Part shown: piece by piece, positions 6,347 through 12,116 of the stretch
How the letters are laid out: every line of letters begins with the position of its first letter
Position numbering within the stretch: position 1 is the stretch's first letter
Source of the DNA: UBA9926 sp913052075
GTDB taxonomy: Bacteria; Pseudomonadota; Gammaproteobacteria; Pseudomonadales; Azotimanducaceae
Assembly: GCA_913052075.1 (NCBI GenBank)
Contig: CAJXDD010000066.1
Coordinates: 1-12,116 of the forward strand
DNA: 12,116 nt
Direction: 5' to 3'
Made by a program: the position numbers and the translations under genes
The notes under the pieces: model-generated
What the model was told of the DNA's origin: nothing
Seen by the model: only the letters and a program-made list of their open reading frames with translations
Databases searched by the model: none

Positions 6347-7600
6347 ATGAGCGAAGCCCTTGATTTGAACGAAACCGCTTTAAGTGACCCATGGTCTGTG
6401 CCGCTTGAGGACCTTGACCCAAGCCAGCCTATCGTTTTTCAGACTAATGCGCAGTTCCCAATATTTGAGCGTTTGCGATCAGAAGACCCCATTCACTTTC
6501 ATGAAAGCGGTCTCTTTGGCCCATATTGGTCCATCACTAAATTCAACGACATCATGGCGATCGACAAAGATCATGCGCGTTTCTCCTCAGAGTCGGGCAT
6601 TACCCTCACGGAGCGGCAGTCTGATTTCACGACACCTAACTTCATTAGCATGGATCCCCCCAAACACGACGTTCAAAGGAAAGCCGTCACTGGCGTCGTC
6701 GCGCCAATGAATCTCGCAAAGATGGAACCGCTGATTAGAGAGCGTGTTTGCAACATATTGGATAGCTTGCCGGTGGGAACCTCCTTTAATTGGGTAGACA
6801 AAGTGTCTATCGAATTAACCACCCAAATGCTAGCAACACTCTTCGATTTCCCGTTTGAAGACAGGCGCAAGCTGACTTACTGGTCTGATATGGCTACCAG
6901 TGGTGAACTCGCTGGCGGACCGACACCAGAATCAGCCCGCCGCGCTGCGTTGCTGGAATGCCTGGAAACATTCCAAGGCCTCTGGGCAGAAAGAGAAGGA
7001 AAAGTGAGCGAAGGGGCCCTCGACCTCGTGACCATGCTGGCTAATAGTCCAGATACCCAAGACATGGACCCGATGGAGTACCTAGGCAACTTGATCCTTT
7101 TAATCGTGGGCGGTAACGATACCACTCGAAATTCGATTACAGGCGGCGTGCTGTTTTTGAATGAGAACCCCAAGGAATACGACAAGTTACGAGCTAACCC
7201 CGACCTAGTGGCCAATATGATTCCGGAAATCATTCGCTACCAGACCCCCCTGACCTACATGCGGCGGACCGCGCTTGAGGATGTGGAGATTGGCGGCAAA
7301 GTCATCAAAAAAGGAGACAAGCTCGCCATGTGGTATGTGTCTGGCAACCGTGACGATGAGGTCATTGAGCGTCCAGACGAATTCATCATTGACCGCAAAA
7401 ACCCGCGCCATCACCTCTCTTTCGGTTTCGGGATTCACCGCTGTATGGGTAACCGACTCGCTGAGATGCAGCTTCGTGTGTTATGGGAAGAGATCCTGAA
7501 AAGGTTCTCAATGGTTGAGGTCGTTGGCGAGCCAGAACGCGTCCAATCGAGCTTTGTCCGAGGCTACGCAACGCTCCCGGTGGTGCTGCACCCCGTTTAA
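6347..7600 (+). CDS. Cytochrome P450, CYP153 family alkane/fatty-acid terminal hydroxylase
   Basis: This complete 417-residue soluble bacterial P450 resembles CYP153A6 throughout. CYP153 enzymes hydroxylate medium-chain n-alkanes (and in some members fatty acids) at the terminal carbon. Motifs are MDPPKHDVQRK (102-112), the I-helix oxygen-activation segment LLIVGGNDTTRNS (251-263, acid-alcohol pair Asp258-Thr259), ExxR as E294-IIR297, TYMRRTALEDVEIGG (303-317), MWYVSGNRD (328-336) and the heme loop HLSFGFGIHRCMGNR (356-370) with proximal Cys366. There is no membrane anchor. AAAGGAG sits 7 nt before the ATG. Its partners are the ferredoxin reductase and ferredoxin 1.1-2.3 kb upstream on the same strand, though CYP153 operons usually pack these genes tightly. 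No AraC-type regulator is visible in the window. Confidence 0.96.
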   Translation: MSEALDLNETALSDPWSVPLEDLDPSQPIVFQTNAQFPIFERLRSEDPIHFHESGLFGPYWSITKFNDIMAIDKDHARFSSESGITLTERQSDFTTPNFISMDPPKHDVQRKAVTGVVAPMNLAKMEPLIRERVCNILDSLPVGTSFNWVDKVSIELTTQMLATLFDFPFEDRRKLTYWSDMATSGELAGGPTPESARRAALLECLETFQGLWAEREGKVSEGALDLVTMLANSPDTQDMDPMEYLGNLILLIVGGNDTTRNSITGGVLFLNENPKEYDKLRANPDLVANMIPEIIRYQTPLTYMRRTALEDVEIGGKVIKKGDKLAMWYVSGNRDDEVIERPDEFIIDRKNPRHHLSFGFGIHRCMGNRLAEMQLRVLWEEILKRFSMVEVVGEPERVQSSFVRGYATLPVVLHPV

Positions 7601-7626
7601 CCGCCGTCCGAGTATTGCAGGCGCGC

Positions 7627-7650
7627 GCCAAGGCAGGAGTGCCTGCTGGC
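7627..7650 (+). terminator. Candidate terminator after the P450 gene
   Basis: GCCA (7627-7630), a 2-nt AG bulge, GCAGG (7633-7637), loop AGTG, CCTGC (7642-7646) and TGGC (7647-7650) fold into a 9-bp stem 27 nt after the P450 stop. A short TTTT follows at about 7663, too far for a textbook intrinsic terminator. The place, between a plus-strand gene and the convergent bfd, is right for transcript termination. Confidence 0.45.
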
Positions 7651-7819
7651 CGCGTCAGTCTAGTTTTCTAGCTTCTGGCTAAGGTCTTGGCTAGGTCCTG
7701 AAATCGACATTAAAACGCCAAACCACACGCGCAGCTGGGATTCCGCCCCCCTCACCGGCCCACTCTATCTCGCAATCCCAAACAACGAATTGATAAGTGG
7801 TGATTAACCCTAAGAACGC

Positions 7820-8032
7820 TTACCCTGCCGCTGCAATCAGGTCGGTTGCGGCAATGCGTTTGTTTGACGAGAAGTTGGTTGGCTTGCTCATTATGCCTTC
7901 GGCGGTTGCCAGACACTGACCACAATTCGAGGCAAGCCCATAGTCTTGCCTGAGGTCTTCGAGGCTACGTCCACTACTACGATAGTCATCGAGCACTGTT
8001 GAGGAGATGTTATTGCAGATACAAACAATCAT
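7820..8032 (-). CDS. bfd: Bacterioferritin-associated ferredoxin (Bfd-like [2Fe-2S] protein)
   Basis: Seventy residues, near the 64 of E. coli Bfd. The [2Fe-2S] ligands show the BFD pattern: C4-x-C6 in MIVCICN and C37-x2-C40 in NCGQC. Bfd reduces the ferric core of bacterioferritin so iron can be released under iron shortage; small BFD-like proteins can also serve as general [2Fe-2S] carriers. I chose the ATG at 8032 because it gives the canonical MIVCICN start. A TTG at 8068 would add 12 residues but would lie inside the promoter, spanning the Fur-like operator. There is no Shine-Dalgarno upstream of the ATG. No bacterioferritin gene is visible nearby. The gene converges with the P450. Confidence 0.9.
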   Translation of the reverse strand: MIVCICNNISSTVLDDYRSSGRSLEDLRQDYGLASNCGQCLATAEGIMSKPTNFSSNKRIAATDLIAAAG

Positions 8033-8038
8033 GGAATC

Positions 8039-8068
8039 AGTGTAAATGAGAACGATTCGCAATTGCAA
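8039..8068 (-). promoter_or_regulatory. Candidate bfd promoter giving a leaderless transcript
   Basis: On the minus strand, -35 TTGCAA (8068-8063) and -10 TACACT (8044-8039) are 18 nt apart, each matching consensus at 4 of 6 bases. The -10 ends 6 nt before the ATG at 8032, so transcription would begin at or next to the start codon. This agrees with the missing ribosome binding site. Confidence 0.4.
8047..8061 (-). promoter_or_regulatory. Fur-box-like operator of bfd
   Basis: The plus strand reads TGAGAAC-G-ATTCGCA, a 7-1-7 inverted repeat matching the Fur consensus TGATAAT-N-ATTATCA at 5 of 7 positions in each arm. It fits exactly between the candidate -35 and -10 elements of bfd. Fur control of bfd is established in enterobacteria and pseudomonads, so iron-repressed expression is a reasonable inference here. 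Confidence 0.7.
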
Positions 8069-8276
8069 CTAGAAAATCTCGACAACCCTGGTCGCGAAAC
8101 CGATCAAGCCAAACGTACGTGAACACTTAGCGTCCCATGGATACGGATGCTCAAACTGGCTCCTGGCTGAATGGTGCAAGAAGAGATCAGTCTGCTTTTT
8201 CGTCCAATCCTCATCACTCTGACCTACGCATTAAAACGCCCATGCGGTATCATCTTTTATGGACTAGGAGCACCAC

Positions 8277-8525
8277 ATGAAGCTGCAAAAGTTCGGGGTC
8301 GGTTGCCCTCTCAGCAAAACGCTCAAGAGCAAAGTCATGGCGATAAGTCAGCCCTGCCGGCACTCCAAGATTTTAGAATTCATGGGTTTTCAGCCGCTCT
8401 CACAAATGGAAACCGCGGACTCTATCGAAAAAATGGGGCTCGCGAGCTGGCTAGCAGTTCAGCCTAGACTGATGGACGGCATCGGACTTGAGCATTATTT
8501 TCAATCTCAGATGAAGACCGCCTGA
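8277..8525 (+). CDS. Small hypothetical protein of 82 residues
   Basis: I do not recognise this family. TAGGAG lies a few nt before the ATG, a good ribosome site. The stop is 3 nt before the next start, and a third gene follows closely, so it looks like the first gene of a compact unit with the transglutaminase-like gene. The protein is Met-rich, has two Cys (C10 in GVGCPLS, C27 in QPCRHS), a basic first half and a mixed helical second half (ADSIEKMGLASWLA). No signal peptide or membrane segment is seen. An overlapping plus-strand frame (8171-8467) is less likely because it has no ribosome site. Confidence 0.5.
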   Translation: MKLQKFGVGCPLSKTLKSKVMAISQPCRHSKILEFMGFQPLSQMETADSIEKMGLASWLAVQPRLMDGIGLEHYFQSQMKTA

Positions 8526-8528
8526 GCC

Positions 8529-8714
8529 ATGCAAGGGAAGGTGGTTTATGGTGAGGACCGGAAAACTATTCACATTCTCGTGGATGGTCAAATCGTACTG
8601 TCCTACTCGAGTAGTGAGACCCTGGTAGAGACACATATCAAAGCAAAACTAGTGGCAACCCAACCATCAGACCCTGACCATGCGGCACTCCGCCGATTAT
8701 TCGCAACCAAATAG
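8529..8714 (+). CDS. Small hypothetical protein of 61 residues
   Basis: No family recognised. It starts 3 nt after the preceding stop and ends 14 nt before the GTG of the transglutaminase-like gene, which favours a real operon member. The sequence suggests a small beta-rich domain (KVVYGEDRKTIHILVDGQIVLSY, alternating hydrophobic residues) followed by a helix ending in LRRLFATK. It is cytoplasmic as far as can be seen, with no Cys. The Shine-Dalgarno is weak, consistent with translation coupled to the upstream frame. Confidence 0.5.
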   Translation: MQGKVVYGEDRKTIHILVDGQIVLSYSSSETLVETHIKAKLVATQPSDPDHAALRRLFATK

Positions 8715-8728
8715 CACTGGACTCATTT

Positions 8729-9580
8729 GTGCGACTGATTCATCTAACCCACACCACGCACTATCGGTATGATCAGCCCGTCAAGCTGGGCATGCATCAG
8801 CTTTATCTTCGACCACGAGACGGATTTGATCTGCGCATTCGCTCATCTCAGTTGCAGGTAGATCCGCGCGCCTCGATCATTTGGCGGAGAGACGCATTTG
8901 GCAATTCCGTCGCTGAAGCTCGGTTTGAGGGTGAAACCGAGTCGTTAACGATTATCAGTGAAGCGATTCTGGAACAATATTATGAGCAAGGTCCTCTACT
9001 CCCTGACTGCTTGAGCGAGCGTGTTGCCTCGATTGACCCAGCGTTGCGACCTTTCTTATCAAATTTTCTCGATGTCCAGCACGTTACTCTGAAGCCTTTG
9101 GAGGACTGGCTGCTCCTCAGCGAATCCACCAACATGTCAACGGTAGTCGACCGTCTCGCTGAAATTGCAAGCGAGATAAAGGCGCGTCTTCGTTATGTTC
9201 GAAGGGAGGAGCCTGGTATCCAGGACCCTAACGAGACACTGGCTGAAGGGTCGGGATCCTGTAGAGATTTCGCTTGGCTGATGATGGTGGCATTAAGACA
9301 ACAAGATTGGCCTTCTCGCTTTGTAACGGGTTATCTGACATCCAGTGCACACCCTGACGCTAGTGGGGCAACCCATGCCTGGCTCGAGGTTTACCTCAAT
9401 GAATTGGGCTGGGTGGGAGTCGACCCAACCTGCGGCGATCTGGTGCGCGGTAAGCATATCGCAGTGGCTACATCGCAACGTCCCGATCAATTGCCCCCAG
9501 TAGCAGGCTCATTCACAGGCCCAAGCCAGACTAATTCGACCCTTGAGGTCACTGTTAGCGCACAGTTTGTCGATTCATAA
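8729..9580 (+). CDS. Transglutaminase-like cysteine protease/transferase family protein
   Basis: This 283-residue protein combines an N-terminal bacterial transglutaminase-like beta domain (RLIHLTHTTHYRYDQPV at 2-18, DAFGNSV at 55-61) with a papain-fold transglutaminase core. The catalytic triad is visible: Cys178 in GSGSCRDFAW, His216 in ATHAWLEVYL and Asp232 in VDPTCGD. Such proteins act as peptidases, amidases or acyl transferases; the substrate is not known. No signal peptide is present, so it is probably cytoplasmic. It starts with GTG, 14 nt after the small gene upstream. Homologues often sit with alpha-E and circularly permuted ATP-grasp proteins, but neither is here. Its TAA overlaps the stop region of the convergent second transglutaminase-like gene. 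Confidence 0.9.
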   Translation: MRLIHLTHTTHYRYDQPVKLGMHQLYLRPRDGFDLRIRSSQLQVDPRASIIWRRDAFGNSVAEARFEGETESLTIISEAILEQYYEQGPLLPDCLSERVASIDPALRPFLSNFLDVQHVTLKPLEDWLLLSESTNMSTVVDRLAEIASEIKARLRYVRREEPGIQDPNETLAEGSGSCRDFAWLMMVALRQQDWPSRFVTGYLTSSAHPDASGATHAWLEVYLNELGWVGVDPTCGDLVRGKHIAVATSQRPDQLPPVAGSFTGPSQTNSTLEVTVSAQFVDS

Positions 9581-10387
9581 CACTTGGACCGACTGCTTGC
9601 TTATTAGCGGCAATGGACCAAATTGATCCATGATCGCTACATCTGCTGCATCGCGACCATGAATAAGTCCTGCTCTGCCATTATTCATTTTTTGAAAGCT
9701 GGGATCTAACTCATACCAAGCGTTATTCAGAAACACCTCAACCCAAGCGTGAATATCTTGCGGCTCAAGCTCCTGCGCGTAACCCACGACATACCTGGCT
9801 GGAAGGGATATCGCTCGTAGTAAACCAATGAGCGCATGCGCGAGATCTCGACAGACGCCAACTTGCTGATCAATGACCTCTCTCGTGGATAAGGGCAGAA
9901 CGCTCGATCCAGGCTCGTAACGCACATGCTCGGTGACCCACTCAAACAGACGATGTGTCTGCCGGCCGGCCATCACCTCATCTCCAATAATTTCGAACGC
10001 CAGGGGGGCAACGCGGTCTGAATCGACATATCTGGAGGGCTTGAGGTATTGCAGCACATTACTGGGTAAGTCGTTTACGGTAATGAAAGGAAGGTCGTCT
10101 GCGGGTTTGAATGCACTCGAAGCTGTTCCGCGGAATGCATAATCAATGGTGGTGGTACCGGGAAGTAACCGAGCTCGAATCACGGGATTGCCGAATGGAT
10201 CAAAGAACATATCAGAGTGGAGGTCTAGGGTAGAACCATCTGTTTGAGTGGCCGTAATGACCTCACTGCCGCATAGCCTGTCGAGTCGGTCCGGATGGGC
10301 CCCTAGGTGGAATAACGCATCCATTGGTTGCTCTAGTACGAGCTCAAGCCGAGTCTCAACTTGAATCGTTGACGAACTATTTTTCAT
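9575..10387 (-). CDS. Second transglutaminase-like family protein
   Basis: This 270-residue protein has the same overall plan as its convergent neighbour but is clearly diverged from it. The N-terminal beta domain contains DMFFDPFGNPVIRARLLPG (59-77), and the core carries Cys179 in GVCRDLAH, His213 in DIHAWVEVFL and Asp228 in LDPSF, a complete triad. There is no signal peptide, so it is probably cytoplasmic. The start ATG lacks a clear Shine-Dalgarno. Its TGA and the neighbour's TAA lie in a shared TCATAA, giving a 6-bp tail-to-tail overlap. Substrate and pathway are unknown; peptide bond hydrolysis or transfer is the family expectation. Confidence 0.88.
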   Translation of the reverse strand: MKNSSSTIQVETRLELVLEQPMDALFHLGAHPDRLDRLCGSEVITATQTDGSTLDLHSDMFFDPFGNPVIRARLLPGTTTIDYAFRGTASSAFKPADDLPFITVNDLPSNVLQYLKPSRYVDSDRVAPLAFEIIGDEVMAGRQTHRLFEWVTEHVRYEPGSSVLPLSTREVIDQQVGVCRDLAHALIGLLRAISLPARYVVGYAQELEPQDIHAWVEVFLNNAWYELDPSFQKMNNGRAGLIHGRDAADVAIMDQFGPLPLISKQSVQVL

Positions 10388-10549
10388 GAAACCCGGTGCC
10401 CCTCACCATCCCGACCTAGAAAATTGAGCGTAACTGAATTCCCAAACAAAGCTGGGGCGGCTCCCGATCGGAACAACGCATTCAATCGAGACCCGCGAAC
10501 TTACGGAGCTAGCATGGTTTGAGAAAATCACCGCACTTCCAAGCTGCCG

Positions 10550-10578
10550 TTCACCTTACAACCTGAAGCAGTTAAGAT
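10550..10578 (+). promoter_or_regulatory. Possible promoter of the signal peptidase gene
   Basis: TTCACC (10550-10555) and TAAGAT (10573-10578) are 17 nt apart, each matching the sigma70 consensus at 4 of 6 bases. The -10 lies only 8 nt before the ATG, again implying a very short or absent leader; no ribosome binding site is seen. Weak evidence. Confidence 0.25.
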
Positions 10579-10586
10579 TTCGCACC

Positions 10587-11282
10587 ATGACTCAACCCCA
10601 TCGACTATTTCGCCACCCGTTATGGCTTGAATGGCGAGGACTCATCTTGTTCCTGATCGTCATGATTGCCTTTCGCTCCGCCATCGCCGACTGGAATCAG
10701 GTGCCGACCGGGTCTATGAAACCGACCATTTTGGACGGCGACCGAGTTGTCGTGAACAAACTCGCCTATCGGCTGCGGTTTCCGTTGACCAATTGGGAAT
10801 TGCTGCGCTGGTCCGCGCCGGCGCGGGGCGACATTATCACTTTTTACTCACCGCTTGATAATGAGCTACTCATCAAACGCGTCATCGGCATCCCTGGTGA
10901 TCGAATAGCGCTCGCGAATAATGCGCTCGTCATTAATGGAAAACCGAGTCATTACTCAAGAATTGACCATGAGTTAATCACCTCACTGGACCGATTCCAA
11001 AAGGCTCGACACCGTTTCTTTTACGAACATATCGGGCAGTCGAAGCATCCGGTAATGGTCCAGCCGGGGACAGCTACCGCGTACAACAGCTTTGATACGA
11101 TTACCGTTCCCGCAGGGAAATTTCTTGTACTGGGAGATAATAGAGATAACTCAAAAGACTCGCGGGTATTCGGCCTTGTCAGTGCGGACCAGATTACGGG
11201 AAGAGCCTTCGCCGTTGCGTTCTCAATGAATTATGACAACTACTACTTACCCCGCGGCGATCGATTCTTCCAATCCCTCTAA
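10587..11282 (+). CDS. lepB: Signal peptidase I (S26 family)
   Basis: Signal peptidase I cleaves signal peptides from exported proteins at the outer face of the inner membrane. The protein is 231 residues. One N-terminal hydrophobic helix (about 18-35, GLILFLIVMIAFRSAIAD) leads into the periplasmic catalytic domain. Family boxes are PTGSMKPTI with nucleophile Ser43, RGDIITF (80-86), KRVIGIPGD with general base Lys97, and GDNRDNSKDSR (183-193). E. coli LepB has two membrane spans and 324 residues; this shorter one-span form resembles variants in many other bacteria. It is not beside lepA or rnc, so it may be an additional paralogue. It appears monocistronic. Confidence 0.95.
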   Translation: MTQPHRLFRHPLWLEWRGLILFLIVMIAFRSAIADWNQVPTGSMKPTILDGDRVVVNKLAYRLRFPLTNWELLRWSAPARGDIITFYSPLDNELLIKRVIGIPGDRIALANNALVINGKPSHYSRIDHELITSLDRFQKARHRFFYEHIGQSKHPVMVQPGTATAYNSFDTITVPAGKFLVLGDNRDNSKDSRVFGLVSADQITGRAFAVAFSMNYDNYYLPRGDRFFQSL

Positions 11283-11406
11283 CCACCAGATAGACAGTCG
11301 CCTTGTAGCAAGCACGGCATAACAGCACCCACTCACAATGGTTGGCGAACTGGCCAATCAGACCTGCCAAAGGGGTTGGTATCGTGAGGGGTCACACTTG
11401 AATGCT

Positions 11407-11430
11407 GCGGCTTGAACCTGGCCAAGCCGC
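11407..11430 (+). terminator. Perfect 8-bp hairpin downstream of lepB
   Basis: GCGGCTTG (11407-11414), loop AACCTGGC, CAAGCCGC (11423-11430). No T-tract follows. It begins about 125 nt after the lepB stop and could mark a 3' end or be part of a structured RNA. Confidence 0.35.
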
Positions 11431-11467
11431 CTGCGGGCTAGAGAGATAGCGGAATGGCGAAAACCAG

Positions 11468-11492
11468 TAGTTAAGGATTGAGTCCCTAACTA
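11468..11492. other. Second stem-loop, 9 bp with one mismatch
   Basis: TAGTTA (11468-11473), one A·C mismatch, GGA, loop TTGAG, TCC and TAACTA (11487-11492). It lies 37 bp after the previous hairpin, within the gene-free stretch. Confidence 0.4.
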
Positions 11493-11663
11493 GCGAAATT
11501 TAGCTACGTCTAGCAGGACTCTGGCTAGGCCCTGGCCTTGAACCCTGGTTTGGAATCGGCGCATTCGAACCGACGCTCTTTTCTTGCCGACGGGGCTTTA
11601 AGCGCCACTCAAATGCTCACTCCCCCTAGCCATAACGCGCATTGATCGCACATCGATTCATTG

Positions 11664-11927
11664 CTAGCGATCAGGCGCCTTAATCGATGGATCTGTCTCT
11701 GATTCGACGTCTGCCTCAGGTTGATTAAACCAGCGTTTACTTCGCCGCTCTCGGCGCATCAATCGCAAGAAGACCCCTCCGAACAAACCGGCAACCACCA
11801 AACTGAAAACCAAGACGACAGTCAAAACAAGGAAGACCCAAATAATCTCTCGAGGCACATCAAAAAACACGACTGCGACCCAGATAAAAGCGCCGCCAAA
11901 TACAAATGTTGAAAGCAAACGGCGCAT
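11664..11927 (-). CDS. Small two-helix inner-membrane protein
   Basis: Eighty-seven residues, family not recognised. Two hydrophobic segments (about 4-23 and 28-53) form a membrane hairpin. A very basic stretch, RLMRRERRSKR (55-65), follows the second helix, so by the positive-inside rule both ends should face the cytoplasm. The tail is acidic (EADVESETDP). No signal peptidase site or Cys is seen. The Shine-Dalgarno is weak. It is divergent from the partial gene at the right edge, and the 61-bp spacer must hold both promoters. Confidence 0.7.
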   Translation of the reverse strand: MRRLLSTFVFGGAFIWVAVVFFDVPREIIWVFLVLTVVLVFSLVVAGLFGGVFLRLMRRERRSKRWFNQPEADVESETDPSIKAPDR

Positions 11928-11949
11928 ACTGCAGCCTATCCGAGCAAAG

Positions 11950-11955
11950 GTATGA
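11950..11955 (+). promoter_or_regulatory. Possible -10 element of the right-edge gene
   Basis: TATGAT matches the -10 consensus at 5 of 6 bases, 33 nt before the TTG start at 11989. No good -35 is visible at the expected distance. Confidence 0.3.
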
Positions 11956-11988
11956 TGCTAGCACTTAAAGCGAGCAAGAGGTGGACCA

Positions 11989-12116
11989 TTGACTGAAGCG
12001 AAAACGATAACTCAACGACAGTTTGACGAGCACCGCGGCCTGAACGAGACGGCGTTCTATAGCAACAGGTTTGAAAGTGTCGTTTTCGAGGGATCATTGG
12101 AGGACCATACGTTCGA
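11989..12116 (+). CDS. Partial gene at right edge, possible pentapeptide-repeat-like protein
   Basis: A frame opens at TTG 11989 and runs through the window end without a stop (42 codons visible). AAGAGGTGG lies 4 nt upstream, a strong ribosome site, and no ATG or GTG in the same frame is available. The peptide begins MTEAKTITQRQFDEH. Phe residues spaced five apart (F23, F28, F33) in AFYSNRFESVVFEG hint at the beta-helix of pentapeptide-repeat proteins, but only a few repeats are visible. Function unknown. Confidence 0.5.
   Translation, partial: MTEAKTITQRQFDEHRGLNETAFYSNRFESVVFEGSLEDHTF

Larger units (their letters stand above)
11283..11663. other. 381-bp intergenic region with stem-loops
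   Basis: No coding frame of note. It lies between the 3' ends of lepB (plus) and the small membrane protein gene (minus). Two clear hairpins are present (11407-11430, 11468-11492), plus repeated CTAGC-type words around 11490-11530. It could hold transcript ends for both genes or a small RNA; nothing identifies a known RNA family. Confidence 0.5.

Noticed and set aside
7689..7700. GGCTAGG-TCCTG nearly repeated at 11523-11534, and CATTAAAACGCC repeated at 7708-7719 and 8229-8240
   Set aside because: Words of about 12 bp recur by chance in a window this size, and the flanks do not align.
8171..8467. 98-codon plus-strand frame overlapping the 82-residue small gene
   Set aside because: No ribosome binding site, and it does not connect to the downstream genes as neatly as the 8277-8525 frame, which has TAGGAG before its ATG.
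11553..11580. T-loop-like word (GGTTCGAAT on the minus strand) suggesting a tRNA
   Set aside because: The flanking bases do not form a 5-bp T-stem, and no acceptor, D or anticodon arms can be drawn around it.

Overview
The window looks like a chromosomal segment of a free-living, probably marine gammaproteobacterium. The clues are a class II ribonucleotide reductase split into two genes (the arrangement known from Pseudomonas), a DUF1244 protein, a Fur-type operator in front of a bacterioferritin-associated ferredoxin, and a complete CYP153 alkane/fatty-acid hydroxylase system. This assignment rests on recalled family resemblance. No rRNA, tRNA, insertion sequence, phage gene or CRISPR array was seen.

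Layout. (1) Positions 1-2904, plus strand: the 3' part of nrdJa (B12-dependent ribonucleotide reductase, catalytic domain), nrdJb (TSCPD domain with the Cys-rich redox tail) and thyA. Together they form a DNA-precursor block: NrdJa/NrdJb make deoxyribonucleotides and ThyA makes dTMP. (2) 3043-3794, minus strand: a DUF1244 protein followed by an AAC(6')-like GNAT acetyltransferase. The two are joined by a TTGA start/stop overlap behind a recognisable sigma70-type promoter and a near-perfect Shine-Dalgarno. (3) 4041-7600, plus strand: an FAD ferredoxin reductase, a putidaredoxin-type [2Fe-2S] ferredoxin and a CYP153 cytochrome P450. This is a full three-component electron chain (NADH to reductase to ferredoxin to P450). 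The P450 is separated from its redox partners by about 660 bp of non-coding DNA with hairpins and an 11-bp tandem repeat. (4) 7820-8032, minus: bfd, with a Fur-box-like sequence between its candidate -35 and -10 elements and probably a leaderless mRNA. (5) 8277-9580, plus: two small unrecognised genes and a transglutaminase-like protease homologue, closely packed. They converge on a second, different transglutaminase-like gene (9575-10387, minus), with the two stop codons overlapping. (6) 10587-11282, plus: a single-membrane-span signal peptidase I. (7) 11283-11663: non-coding, with two clear stem-loops. (8) 11664-11927, minus: a two-helix membrane protein, divergent from a partial gene running off the right end.

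Most of the content belongs to known families. The parts that deserve a second look are the interrupted CYP153 locus, the small-ORF plus paired transglutaminase locus, the bfd promoter architecture, and the structured intergenic regions.
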